64,000 bases of DNA from Roseivirga thermotolerans (GCF_014653175.1 NZ_BNAG01000003.1:682001-746000), one strand, 5' to 3'; counted from the first letter of the stretch, positions 28,676 through 37,346 are shown. Numbers and translations are program-made. The notes: a model not told the origin generated them from the sequence alone.

Positions 28676-28702
28676 GTTTGTTTTTTTAGCTTGAAAGATG
28701 TA

Positions 28703-28710
28703 CAAAGCTA
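28703..28710 (-). promoter_or_regulatory. -7 box TAGCTTTG
   Basis: Exact TAnnTTTG match 27 bases before the aldolase ATG at 28675. Confidence 0.55.
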
Positions 28711-28824
28711 GTGTTTTTTTTATACCGACAGACAGTGTAAAAGCATGCATTTTAGGCATTCACAAATTGTTTTTTAGGAAGGTATAGTTTTGGCTTTCTT
28801 TATGATGAATTATTTATTTTCTGT

Positions 28825-28832
28825 TAATTTTG
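28825..28832 (+). promoter_or_regulatory. -7 box TAATTTTG
   Basis: Exact TAnnTTTG match 22 bases before the ATG at 28855. Confidence 0.5.
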
Positions 28833-28854
28833 TGAATAACACACGTTAGTTTTT

Positions 28855-29784
28855 ATGATTGTATGGCTAAAAAGGTCAATAAAAGGGTTCCTGGAACCTC
28901 ATCCAAATTCGGTAGCCATAGGTTACTTAGACAAAGGACATTATGCCATAAAAGAAATTAAGAACAACTTTCCTTCGCCAGAGACGGACTATTTGAAAGT
29001 TCAGACCCTCGATTTTGGAGAGGTATGGGTTTGTTCGCGCTGGCAAGATGAGCACTATGCCATTGTTAACCCGGACAGGGAGGAGCAACCGTTGGTTAGT
29101 TCAGAGAACTTGGGAATAACAGAGCGAATTACCCGTACACTTACATCCATCACTCAACATCGATCTGCTACGGAGTGGGAAGGGGCTGTAGAAGAATCGG
29201 TGCTGCTAGAAGAACTTGAAAAATTCACTGACGAGGGATATTCCGCTTATAGTTCAAAGAAAGAGAAAAAAGAAATAGGCAAGGCCTATGCCGGGCAGCC
29301 GCCCCACAGTGCTGGTTTTATAGAGGCTCTTTTGGTACAGGCCTGGCGCAAGAGCTTTCCCGACTTTTGCTGGAGCGAAAGGAACCATCGTCAAATGACT
29401 CAACCATCGGCAGAAGACTATTTTTCACCGGTCACGGCCTGTGTGGAGTCCGGAATGGCCGTAAGGCAATCTAACGAAGATCGTCCTTTGCCCTGGTCTG
29501 TGGTGCACGGATGGAAAAGCCAATGGAAGCACGGACATACTTTTATATCGGTAGCACATCATAAAGCAACCGATGCCGTGTTGATGCTCGAAGCCGGTAA
29601 TGGTAATGGTTTAAGCGGTGTGGGTTTGAGAAAGTTAGGCGCGCTTGCAGAGTTGAACTACAGGGTGCCCGAACAATGGTGGCTTACCCCCGGTATCTGG
29701 AGTTGGAATAGGGTGAAGAAGGTGTATCCTTACAGATCCATGGCTTCTCTCAAGGTGAAAAACTTACAGTGGGTTAAGCTATAG
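28855..29784 (+). CDS. Protein of unknown function, 309 residues
   Basis: No signal peptide or membrane segment, and no family I can name. The N-terminal half (about 1-90) looks like a small beta domain (VAIGYLDKGHYAIKEIKNNF, FGEVWVCSRWQDEHYAIV). The C-terminal half has Trp-rich segments and a Cys...His layout (TACVESGMAVRQ near residue 200, then KHGHTFISVAHHKATDAV), which loosely recalls papain-like NlpC/CHAP hydrolases. That reading is tentative. It has its own promoter and is not tied to a neighbour. Confidence 0.8.
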   Translation: MIVWLKRSIKGFLEPHPNSVAIGYLDKGHYAIKEIKNNFPSPETDYLKVQTLDFGEVWVCSRWQDEHYAIVNPDREEQPLVSSENLGITERITRTLTSITQHRSATEWEGAVEESVLLEELEKFTDEGYSAYSSKKEKKEIGKAYAGQPPHSAGFIEALLVQAWRKSFPDFCWSERNHRQMTQPSAEDYFSPVTACVESGMAVRQSNEDRPLPWSVVHGWKSQWKHGHTFISVAHHKATDAVLMLEAGNGNGLSGVGLRKLGALAELNYRVPEQWWLTPGIWSWNRVKKVYPYRSMASLKVKNLQWVKL

Positions 29785-29823
29785 GAGGTTATGGTTTATG
29801 CAGAGCCTGGGTCAGGGCATTCT

Positions 29824-30186
29824 TTAGTTTATGTACTCCTTTTTCTTTACAAGGGCCAATTGGTCGCCCTCCAGAGGTAAGTAGCCATACTCGTAGCAGA
29901 AATAGTAGGTGGCTCCTGCGCGGGTGGTGTAAGTGCTTGTATGATAGTCAAAATCAAACCCCTTTTCTATCAGTCTTGAGCGGGCTATTTTTGAGGTTCC
30001 CTCAGGATTTAGTTCTTCCAGAATTCTTCTGTTTCTTCTTAGCAAGTAGTGAACGTTTCGCATGTAATTGTTGGCATCCGAGTTCAGCTTATTGTTATAA
30101 GCGTTTCTACAGGCATCATCGCAAAACTTTTTGTCCGCCCTACCACGGAGCACTTCACCGCATTCCAGACATTTTCTTTCGTTCAT
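29824..30186 (-). CDS. Zinc-ribbon protein of unknown function
   Basis: 120 residues from the ATG at 30186; the open frame to 30255 is poor in coding character. The N-terminus MNERKCLECGEVLRGRADKK then FCDDACRNAYNNK forms a CxxC...CxxxC zinc ribbon of the kind in DUF2116-like proteins. A basic helix (YLLRRNRRILEELNPEG) and a small beta domain follow. Nucleic-acid binding is plausible but unproven. It is divergent from ssb. Confidence 0.85.
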   Translation of the reverse strand: MNERKCLECGEVLRGRADKKFCDDACRNAYNNKLNSDANNYMRNVHYLLRRNRRILEELNPEGTSKIARSRLIEKGFDFDYHTSTYTTRAGATYYFCYEYGYLPLEGDQLALVKKKEYIN

Positions 30187-30374
30187 GGTGTGTTTGTTGA
30201 ATAGTCTAAAATAGCGAAAAACAGCAATTATCCGTTTGCAAACGACTACAAACACTTACAGCCATTTAATTACCGAATGTTCGGAGTGAACAGCTCTTAC
30301 TTTGCCAGTGTCAAATCGGAAAACCCGATACGACACCAACAGATGTTAAAATGTTAAAACTAAATTTTATAATC

Positions 30375-30713
30375 ATGCAAAATTTAAGAAACCGCGTACA
30401 GTTAATTGGAAGATTGGGACAGGATCCTGAAGTAAGAGTGTTGGCCAGTGGCAAAAAGCTGGCTACTTTTTCAGTGGCAACTATCGACTCCTACAGGAAC
30501 GCTAGTGGCGATAAAGTAGAAGAAACGCAATGGCACAATGTGGTGGCCTGGGGTAAGGTGGCAGAGATAGCAGGAGAATATCTTTCGAAAGGACAGGAGG
30601 TGGCGCTTGAGGGCAAGCTTACTCACAGAAGTTATGAGACGAGTTCTGGCGAAAAGCGGTATGTTACGGAGGTTAATTTAAACGAACTCCTTATGATTGG
30701 TGCTAAGAAATAG
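30375..30713 (+). CDS. ssb: Single-stranded DNA-binding protein, short form
   Basis: 112 residues from the ATG at 30375 (MQNLRNRVQLIGRLGQDPE). The OB fold is complete (WHNVVAWGKVAEIAGEYLSKG, VALEGKLTHRSYE), but the protein stops right after it (LLMIGAKK) and lacks the Gly/Pro-rich linker and acidic -DDDIPF tip that recruit repair partners in housekeeping SSBs. It is therefore probably an accessory SSB, with a full-length one elsewhere in the genome. Confidence 0.93.
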   Translation: MQNLRNRVQLIGRLGQDPEVRVLASGKKLATFSVATIDSYRNASGDKVEETQWHNVVAWGKVAEIAGEYLSKGQEVALEGKLTHRSYETSSGEKRYVTEVNLNELLMIGAKK

Positions 30714-30733
30714 CATTCGGTTATTATAGATAA

Positions 30734-30776
30734 AGCTAATCTGATGTTGGTGAAGTTGCTCTGCATCAGATTAGCT
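30734..30776. terminator. Perfect 13-bp inverted repeat, candidate terminator
   Basis: AGCTAATCTGATG (30734-30746) pairs exactly with CATCAGATTAGCT (30764-30776) around a 17-base loop. On the minus strand it is followed by TTTATCT. It could end both ssb and the small minus-strand ORF, whose stop codon lies in the right arm. Confidence 0.5.
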
Positions 30777-30899
30777 AATTACGATGTCCATAATGGTTTG
30801 ATAGCTAATGAACACACCAATTATTGTAACCATAATCATGAAGGCTTTGTTGGCTGCACTTGTCTTTTTCTGAGTATTTGTTTGCATAGTCTTTTCCAT
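30771..30899 (-). CDS. Possible small single-pass membrane protein, 42 residues
   Basis: An ATG at 30899 opens 42 codons: a polar basic N-terminus (MEKTMQTNTQKKTSAANK), then one clear hydrophobic helix (AFMIMVTIIGVFISYQTI). The reading is supported only by the positive-inside layout and by the inverted repeat at its end. There is no promoter box of good quality. The rest of the 318-bp gap (30900-31031) shows nothing else convincing. Confidence 0.4.
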   Translation of the reverse strand: MEKTMQTNTQKKTSAANKAFMIMVTIIGVFISYQTIMDIVIS

Positions 30900-31031
30900 G
30901 CTAAACAAGGTTGCAAATCAGAGGCCATTGCGTTTAGAGCGTGTATGGGCTGTTTTTCGATAATATATAGGCTCATAAAGAGAATAATTCCCATAATGGG
31001 ATAACATGATGGAAGGGGTATCCGGTTGTCG

Positions 31032-32426
31032 TTATCGCCATCTCTCCATAACGGTTACCCAAAACCCATCACCGTAGGTAACACTTTGAAGTTTCAAACC
31101 CTCGTTGTCATTTTTCAAGAGTTTATCCATTGGGAACTCGGTCGTTTTATTCCAGCGCTGCATGTAGTTGGAGGCATTTCGGTCAGCATATTCGGTCATT
31201 ACCAATAACCACTTACCGTCTAAATACTTCAGTGTAGTAATGAACCAGTTCTTATCCCAATACTCCTTAATTTTTTCTTTGGGAAACTCATCATACCGAC
31301 CATAGTACTGATTGGTGAACTTTTCGTAATTGTTGGTTTTGTTAAAAACTATGGCCCACAGCCCGTTCCCATAAGCCGCCTCAGTAATGTAGTAACCCTC
31401 TTTCCAGGATTCTTTTATTTTCTCTTCTGGAAACTGCCCGTTAGTGGACCAGCGTTGTTTGATGAATTTATTGTCGAAGGAAGTCATTACCAGACTCCAT
31501 TCGTCATTGTAGTAGTCGAGACTGGTGATTATCGAATTATTTTTATTCCACAACTCTTTGATTTCGTCTTTAGGAAAATTGTCTCTTCGCCTATATGCCT
31601 GCCATGCACCAAAATCTTTTTGCATGAATACATACCAGTGATTGTAATCGTATACAGCAGCTTTGTAATTATAGCCGGCATTCCACGAATCTCCGAGCAT
31701 CGGAAAATTGTCTGACTGGATTACATCATGAAAGTTGAGCGAAGTGGCATCAGATATTTCCACATCAAGTTTAGAAACTTCGATTTTAGTCGTTGTTTCC
31801 GGAGTGGTAGTGGTGGGAGTATTTGTTATTCCGGCTGCGTCATTCCATCCTTCTTTAATGGCATTGAGTCGTTTGAATTTGGCCGGATGACTTGAGTAAG
31901 AGTCGTCTTCAGGGTGGCCAATGGCGTTCATGGCTGCCTGGGCATCTGTAAGTTTTGCACCTAGTTTCTGCAAAACAAACCCACTGAAACGATCGGCTTC
32001 TAACTCCATTTTGCGAGATTCCTCATTGCCGGTTCTTCTTAGGGTGTGTCCCTGTAAGTGATGCCCAATCTCATGTGCCAGAATGCTAATTGATGTCCAG
32101 TCATTACTGGCGGCATTCGATATTTTTTGCATAAACTCCCTGTCATAAACAATGTAGCGAAATCCGTCATTGAGGGTAACTGCGGCACAATTGGCAATAT
32201 TAGGGCAGGGTACCATAATGAAGTTCGGAGCCAGGCCAAGTACCCTGAGAATTTTTTTGGTTGCTTCGTTAGCATCCTCTCCGCTGGAGAACGACCGTTG
32301 CATTTGCATGCATAGCAAATCGGGTGTTCCGCCTTCACCGTATGTGCATACAAACTTGGTTTCCAGGTTCTGAGCAGGTAAAGACAACGAGATAAAGAGT
32401 AGAAGGAAGAGTAATACTTTTTTCAT
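31032..32426 (-). CDS. Secreted M48-like zinc metalloprotease with C-terminal Trp-rich repeats
   Basis: 464 residues with a signal peptide (MKKVLLFLLLFISLSLPAQ). The protease part (about 20-190) has HEIGH at 118-122 (zinc ligands plus catalytic Glu) followed by MELEADRFSGFV, the third-ligand Glu motif typical of M48/Ste24-like peptidases. Residues about 225-464 hold five repeats of some 48 residues, each with FP-x-(D/E)-(K/E)-IKE-x-W then a strand ending in a W-x-x-V-(M/F) unit. The repeats recall the C-terminal domain of plant MUT9-like kinases (DUF7477), which is a resemblance noted by eye. The substrate is unknown. Confidence 0.85.
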   Translation of the reverse strand: MKKVLLFLLLFISLSLPAQNLETKFVCTYGEGGTPDLLCMQMQRSFSSGEDANEATKKILRVLGLAPNFIMVPCPNIANCAAVTLNDGFRYIVYDREFMQKISNAASNDWTSISILAHEIGHHLQGHTLRRTGNEESRKMELEADRFSGFVLQKLGAKLTDAQAAMNAIGHPEDDSYSSHPAKFKRLNAIKEGWNDAAGITNTPTTTTPETTTKIEVSKLDVEISDATSLNFHDVIQSDNFPMLGDSWNAGYNYKAAVYDYNHWYVFMQKDFGAWQAYRRRDNFPKDEIKELWNKNNSIITSLDYYNDEWSLVMTSFDNKFIKQRWSTNGQFPEEKIKESWKEGYYITEAAYGNGLWAIVFNKTNNYEKFTNQYYGRYDEFPKEKIKEYWDKNWFITTLKYLDGKWLLVMTEYADRNASNYMQRWNKTTEFPMDKLLKNDNEGLKLQSVTYGDGFWVTVMERWR

Positions 32427-32504
32427 GGTTCAGAATGGTTTGCGGTTAGGAAGATTATTCTGAATCGGTTAGAGGCAGTCTCCTCTAAATATAGGAAAAA
32501 GTCT

Positions 32505-33611
32505 TTACTCTACCGTAAGCGATTCGCACTCCTTTAAAAAGTCGGCCGATACCTCCAGACCCAATCCCGGTTGGTCGGGTATTCGTATATCCCAGTTTTT
32601 CTGATACTCCATTCCGCCTACAATTGGGTCGAATTGATGAAAAAGAGGGCTGTCTAAGTCATAGAAACGGACCAGGTCGGAGAGATGAGCCAGGTGAGTA
32701 TTGGCAGTAAAGAGCAGGCGACTTTCTACAAAACCACCAATCTGACAAAGAATGCCGTAGCGTTCAGCTACCTTAAGTATTTTTCGTGCCTTATACAATC
32801 CACTCGATTTGCCGAGCTTAATATTGAAGTAATCGCAATAACCACCTTTTACCAGCTTCCTGGCGTCTACATGGTCCATGAGAGACTCATCGGCCATTAT
32901 TTTAACAGGACTGTTATTAATTACTTTCTTAAGTTGGTAATAACGCCTCTTATTTATTGGTTCTTCGCAGTACTGAATATTCAGGCTGGCCATTTCATTC
33001 AGACACCTTATCGCCTCTTTTTGAGTCCAGCCTTGGTTAGCGTCCACCCTTAGGTCTATAGAATTGCCAACCGCTTGACGAATGGATTTAATACGTTTGA
33101 TGTCTTTGGAAGCATCATCTCCCAACTTGATTTTTAGAGTTTTAAAACCCTCTTGTACCTTTTCAAGGGCATCGTTGGTCATGGTCTCTACAGAATCCAG
33201 GCTTATGGTAAAGTCTGTTCTGATAGTTTTTTCGATCCGTCCGCCCATTGTGAGATAGAGTGGCTCGTCACAACTTTTAGCCCATAAATCGTGGCAGGCA
33301 ATGTCGATAGCCGATTTTATGCCCGTGTGTCCAAAAATTATTCGATCCATGAGTTTTGATACATGGCCCACTTCTCTCGGGTCCTCATTGAGGAGTTTTT
33401 CGGCCAACATTTTTCCGACTATAAAACAGGTTTCGGGTGTTTCGCCAACAATCGGAGGAAATGGACTACACTCTCCCCAACCACAAAGACCCTTTTGGTT
33501 GGTGACTCTAACGAATATGCTGGTGGTAGTATCTCTTTTGCCCAGCGAGGTGGCAAATGTTTTTTTTAAGGGGATGTGAGCCTTAAAGAATTCTATCTTT
33601 TTTATTTTCAT
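32505..33611 (-). CDS. Enolase-superfamily epimerase (mandelate racemase/muconate lactonizing family, dipeptide-epimerase-like)
   Basis: 368 residues. The capping domain (about 1-125) is followed by the barrel with KIKLGDD (catalytic KxK lysine), LRVDANQGW (metal Asp), YCEEPI (metal Glu), MADESLMD (metal Asp) and FNIKLGKSSG (second lysine). The set matches L-Ala-D/L-Glu epimerases, which recycle peptidoglycan peptides; specificity within this superfamily cannot be fixed by reading. It begins 8 bases after the glycerol facilitator gene on the same strand. Confidence 0.9.
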   Translation of the reverse strand: MKIKKIEFFKAHIPLKKTFATSLGKRDTTTSIFVRVTNQKGLCGWGECSPFPPIVGETPETCFIVGKMLAEKLLNEDPREVGHVSKLMDRIIFGHTGIKSAIDIACHDLWAKSCDEPLYLTMGGRIEKTIRTDFTISLDSVETMTNDALEKVQEGFKTLKIKLGDDASKDIKRIKSIRQAVGNSIDLRVDANQGWTQKEAIRCLNEMASLNIQYCEEPINKRRYYQLKKVINNSPVKIMADESLMDHVDARKLVKGGYCDYFNIKLGKSSGLYKARKILKVAERYGILCQIGGFVESRLLFTANTHLAHLSDLVRFYDLDSPLFHQFDPIVGGMEYQKNWDIRIPDQPGLGLEVSADFLKECESLTVE

Positions 33612-33619
33612 GAGCTTTT

Positions 33620-34411
33620 TTACTTCCTCGATTCCTCAATAATGGCAACGATAATGGCCGTGATCATAAGCCCAATGGCAGCCCAGCCCAAGCTGCTGGT
33701 TACTCCTTTAAAGATGAGATAGTAAAGAGCTGCACCGGCACCACCTCCTATAAACGGTCCTAAAACGGGAATCCAGGCGTAGGACCAGTTAGAGGATCCC
33801 TTGCCTTTAATGGGTAGAATGAAATGAGCCAGCCGGGGGCCAAAGTCTCTGGCCGGGTTAATGGCATAGCCTGTACTTCCGCCTTGGGCCATTCCAATGA
33901 GAGCAATGAGTCCGCCCACCACCAAGGGGTTTAGGCCTTCGGTAAATTTATTGGCGCCAATCATCATAAGTCCGACAATTAGAATCATGGTGCCTAGCAT
34001 TTCACTGATGAGGTTGGCACTTTTTTGGTCTATGGCTCCGGCAGTACAAAAAACTCCCAGTTTGGTGGCTTGGTCTTCCGTTTTTCTCCAGTGTGGTAAA
34101 TACTGTAGCCAGGCTAGCGTAGCTCCAAAAATTCCACCTAGTAATTGAGATATGATATAACCCGGCACAATTTGCCACTCAATTTCACCGGCCATGGCCA
34201 GTGAAGTTGTGACTGCCGGATTAATGTGGGCCCCACTAATATTGCCCACAGCATAAATGCCAAAAGTTACGGCTAGCCCCCATCCTAAGGTGGTAATTAC
34301 CCAACCGGAGCCCTGGGCATATGATTTATTCAGAGAAGTGGCGGCATTCACACTATTCCCAAAATAGAGAAGTATAGTAGTGCCGATAAATTCAGCCAGA
34401 TAAACAGACAT
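33620..34411 (-). CDS. glpF: MIP-family glycerol facilitator (aquaglyceroporin)
   Basis: 263 residues, six helices. The two pore boxes are NPA in GAHINPAVT (64-66) and NPA in GYAINPARDFGPR (185-187). Asp after the second box (NPARD) and the long extracellular loop before it are the mark of glycerol-conducting members rather than water-only aquaporins. It passes glycerol across the inner membrane. No glycerol kinase is nearby; the following epimerase gene probably shares its transcript. Confidence 0.94.
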   Translation of the reverse strand: MSVYLAEFIGTTILLYFGNSVNAATSLNKSYAQGSGWVITTLGWGLAVTFGIYAVGNISGAHINPAVTTSLAMAGEIEWQIVPGYIISQLLGGIFGATLAWLQYLPHWRKTEDQATKLGVFCTAGAIDQKSANLISEMLGTMILIVGLMMIGANKFTEGLNPLVVGGLIALIGMAQGGSTGYAINPARDFGPRLAHFILPIKGKGSSNWSYAWIPVLGPFIGGGAGAALYYLIFKGVTSSLGWAAIGLMITAIIVAIIEESRK

Positions 34412-34463
34412 GTGAAGTTGAAAAGTTTATCGTGATAATACGATAATGAAGGGAATAAAAAAA

Positions 34464-34557
34464 GGCATCAGGATGTCGCACCGCTACAACCGCCTACCCT
34501 TGCTCTGTTCCCAGCCTGGGGGAGTTCAGCAGGAGCTGGTCGCATCCCTCTGCCATT
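34464..34557 (-). ncRNA. ffs: Signal recognition particle RNA (4.5S type)
   Basis: The minus strand shows the SRP domain IV hairpin: CCCAGG, CTG-GGAA-CAG with the GGAA tetraloop, then AGCAAGGG, giving the conserved CAGG/AGCA internal loop bound by Ffh. Outer arms GGATG and CATCC pair around AACTCCCC and GGTAGGCGG stretches. A -7 box TACCTTTG sits at 34564-34571 and a T7 run follows the 3' end at 34457-34463, so both transcript ends are supported. With Ffh it targets nascent membrane proteins. Confidence 0.9.
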
Positions 34558-34563
34558 GGGGGG

Positions 34564-34571
34564 CAAAGGTA
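34564..34571 (-). promoter_or_regulatory. -7 box TACCTTTG of the SRP RNA
   Basis: Exact TAnnTTTG match placing the RNA start near 34557. Confidence 0.65.
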
Positions 34572-34758
34572 TTAAGAATTTACGAAAGGGAAAACGGTGA
34601 AGTAAAAATTGATAGAAATACCTAAATTCAGGTATTTCTTTCGTGCCTAAAGAAAGCTTTGTTTGTGTTCTGACCATGCACGATACGTCAATACAGATAC
34701 AATTACCTGATGATTGTTTATCTCCGGGTTTATTTTTTTCTAATTAAACAGCGTGCAT

Positions 34759-34920
34759 ATGAAACACCAACTCAACATTTCAGATGAAAGATTTTATAGA
34801 AGTCTTGGTAAAATTTATTTAAATAGAACTCCCGATCCGGAGGATCCACCGACTGATCCGCAGCCGGATGACAACTCGGAGGAATCTGGGTCTACACCTC
34901 CACCAGGAAGCGGCACCTAA
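34759..34920 (+). CDS. Small ORF, 53 residues, acidic proline-rich tail
   Basis: An ATG at 34759 opens 53 codons ending 10 bases before the ATG of the sensor kinase. The N-terminal half is mixed polar (MKHQLNISDERFYRSLGKIY). The C-terminal half is a Pro/Asp/Glu/Ser/Gly tail (PDPEDPPTDPQPDD and GSTPPPGSG) likely to be disordered. There is no signal peptide. Tight coupling to the kinase gene suggests cotranscription. It could be a signal or RiPP-like precursor, or a small regulator; nothing in the sequence decides this. Confidence 0.5.
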   Translation: MKHQLNISDERFYRSLGKIYLNRTPDPEDPPTDPQPDDNSEESGSTPPPGSGT

Positions 34921-34930
34921 TTAATAGCGA

Positions 34931-36724
34931 ATGATAAAATCGGTTTCGAGAGTTTTAAAGTGTTTAGTAGGTCTAGCCTTTTTGCCGGCTGTTCTATTAG
35001 GCCAAACAGAACAGGAACAAGAATGGACCAGGTTAATCAAAGAGGCGGACGACTACAGTATAGGGGCAAAATATGATTCAGCTCTTTTACTTTCTAATCA
35101 AGTTGCCCTGGCGGCAGAAATGGAGGAGAACTATGAATTTATGACCAGAGCATATTTTGTTATGGCCTCTGTTTATTATCGGATTAGAAAGCTGGATTTG
35201 GCTATTGATGAGTATGTAAAGGCGAAAGAGACAGCCCGCAAATGGGGAAACGAGAGTTTTGTTGTACGAGCCGATTTAGGTTTAGGTGTGGTTTACCATC
35301 AGTTTGGGTTTAATGCTTTAGATGAATCACATCCAACCTACGATACTGTTCAAGCGGTTCTGTATTTAGACTCTGCATTTAAAATGTTTACCATGGCTCA
35401 AGAGTATTACATGAGAAATGCCCCGGATAACTATCTAATGCTTGCTTATACAGCCACTAATTTGGCCGGAAATTATTATGCACGTAAAGAATTTATCAAA
35501 TCATCTGTGTATAGAAAAGAGGCCATTGAATTGTATGAAAGGGTAGGAGAAAAGTCAAATGCCATTAGTCATACTTACTTTTTAGGAAGTACTTATCTCC
35601 AGCATTTTAAACTGGACCAGAAGAATCATAGGCCTTATTTAGATAGTGCCAAACACTTCCTATTGTTTTCTCATGTTAAAAGCTTAGATATTCCCTTAAC
35701 GGAAGTGGCTAGAAACGCGAGTAAAGATTTAGCATTTGTTCATCAATATCTTAATAACACAGATAGTGCACTCTATTATTGGAATCTGTCAGATTCGCTT
35801 TTAATAGAAATTTATTCCAGCAATTATGAAGATAGAGTATTGGAGTACAGGGCTCAGTATGAAACAGCTTCGGCAGAACTTGAAGCTGAGCAACAACGTT
35901 TTAGAGCACTTCAACAAGAAAGGAATAAAAGAATAGTACTTATTATATCCATTGCGGTGGTTATCATTTTTTCCATTTGGCTATACATCATTGACCAGAA
36001 GCGTAAGAATATAAAGGCAATTGCTGCTAAAAATGAGGAACTGAATAAGCAGCGAATCGATGAACTTTTGCAGCAGCAGGAGATAGCTTCACTTCAAGGG
36101 ATCTTAGAAGGGCAAGAGCAGGAGAGAAAGCGCGTAGCCATAGACTTGCACGATCGATTGGGAGGTATATTGTCCATGGTGAAGCTTCATTTTAGTGCTG
36201 TGGAAGAAAAGCTGCCACAAGATAATCCGGAGAAGAAAAAGTTTCTGACCGCCAGTGAGTTATTAGACTTGGCAGCCGGTGAAGTGAGAAATATATCTCA
36301 CAACCTACTTTCTGGCGTGTTGGCCAAGTTTGGGCTGGTGCCGGCTTTGAAAGATCTGGCCGATCGAATTAACGAATCTGGTGAAATTAAGCTTCATCTT
36401 ATTCAGCACAATCTGGATAACGCTTTAAATGGTGAGCAAGAATTGCAGCTCTACCGCATTGTACAGGAACTAATCAGCAACATACTGAAACACTCTGAGG
36501 CCAAAGAGGCCACCATTCAGCTCATTCGTAATGAAGACAGCGTAAACCTTATAGTTGAGGACGATGGAAAAGGCTTTAATCCAAACGAAGGCATTAAGGG
36601 AGGAGGAATAGGGTTAAGCAACCTTAAGGCCAGAGTGAATAAGTTAAACGGCAATTTTCATATAGACTCAGGCAAAGGAGCGGGTACAAGTATTTCAATA
36701 GACATTCCAATTATAAATGATTAA
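34931..36724 (+). CDS. TPR sensor histidine kinase (HisKA_3 type)
   Basis: 597 residues. The signal peptide (VLKCLVGLAFLPAVLLG) leads a TPR-rich sensor region (about 25-310). A coiled segment, one membrane helix (about 337-355, IVLIISIAVVIIFSIWLYII) and the HisKA_3 dimerisation domain with phosphoacceptor His407 (AIDLHDRLGG) follow. The ATPase domain has QELISNILKHSEA (N-box), EDDGKGF (G1) and GGGIGLSNL (G2). Periplasmic TPRs sense an unknown partner. It phosphorylates the NarL-type regulator whose gene overlaps its end by 8 bases. Confidence 0.94.
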   Translation: MIKSVSRVLKCLVGLAFLPAVLLGQTEQEQEWTRLIKEADDYSIGAKYDSALLLSNQVALAAEMEENYEFMTRAYFVMASVYYRIRKLDLAIDEYVKAKETARKWGNESFVVRADLGLGVVYHQFGFNALDESHPTYDTVQAVLYLDSAFKMFTMAQEYYMRNAPDNYLMLAYTATNLAGNYYARKEFIKSSVYRKEAIELYERVGEKSNAISHTYFLGSTYLQHFKLDQKNHRPYLDSAKHFLLFSHVKSLDIPLTEVARNASKDLAFVHQYLNNTDSALYYWNLSDSLLIEIYSSNYEDRVLEYRAQYETASAELEAEQQRFRALQQERNKRIVLIISIAVVIIFSIWLYIIDQKRKNIKAIAAKNEELNKQRIDELLQQQEIASLQGILEGQEQERKRVAIDLHDRLGGILSMVKLHFSAVEEKLPQDNPEKKKFLTASELLDLAAGEVRNISHNLLSGVLAKFGLVPALKDLADRINESGEIKLHLIQHNLDNALNGEQELQLYRIVQELISNILKHSEAKEATIQLIRNEDSVNLIVEDDGKGFNPNEGIKGGGIGLSNLKARVNKLNGNFHIDSGKGAGTSISIDIPIIND

Positions 36725-37346
36725 GATTTTTGTAGTAGACGATCATCAGGTAGTCATTGATGGGATTTCATCTATTTTTTCAGAAGTTGATGAAATAGCC
36801 ATCATTGGCAGTGCTCTCAATGGCAAAGAAGCCTTGCGCAAGCTGGAAACCTTGTGGCCCGATGTACTGCTATTAGATATCAACATGCCGGAAATGGATG
36901 GTATTGAACTGGTTAGAGCTTTAAAACAACAGGGGCGCGAGATTAAAACGTTAATTCTAACCATGCACAACAATCCCCAGTTTACCAAGCAACTTATTGA
37001 AGAAGGAGTACAAGGATGTGTGCTTAAAAATGCAGGCAAGAAAGATTTGATTTTTGCTATTAGCGAGATTCATGAAGGCAGGCGATATTACACGCAAGCT
37101 GTAACCGACTCGTTGGTGGAGAGTCTTGAAAAAACGCAGGCAGCTATAGACGAAGTGCAGCTTACCCGAAGAGAGGTTGAGATAGTGAAGCTTATAGCCC
37201 TTGAACATACTACCAATGAAATAGCCGAAAAACTATCCATTAGTGCCTACACGGTAGATACACACCGAAAAAATATTATCAATAAACTAGGTGTAAAAAA
37301 CTTAGCCGGCTTGGTAAGATTTGCCTTCGAGAAAAATCTCCTTTAG
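36717..37346 (+). CDS. NarL/LuxR-family response regulator
   Basis: 209 residues. Receiver domain with VVDDH at the N-terminus, phosphoacceptor Asp54 (LLLDINMPEMDG) and the conserved Lys near 103 (LKNAGKKDL). The LuxR-type HTH at about 145-205 has LTRREVEIVKLIA and STNEI-like NEIAEKLSISAYTVDTHRKNI. It is the partner of the TPR kinase, with an 8-base gene overlap. Its targets are unknown. Confidence 0.95.
   Translation: MIKIFVVDDHQVVIDGISSIFSEVDEIAIIGSALNGKEALRKLETLWPDVLLLDINMPEMDGIELVRALKQQGREIKTLILTMHNNPQFTKQLIEEGVQGCVLKNAGKKDLIFAISEIHEGRRYYTQAVTDSLVESLEKTQAAIDEVQLTRREVEIVKLIALEHTTNEIAEKLSISAYTVDTHRKNIINKLGVKNLAGLVRFAFEKNLL

Noticed and set aside
30744-31004. 86-codon plus-strand ORF rich in Cys
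   Set aside because: It starts inside the 13-bp inverted repeat and lies antisense to the better-looking small membrane ORF.
34468-34677. 69-codon minus-strand ORF
   Set aside because: It runs over the SRP RNA and its promoter; the RNA fold explains the sequence.
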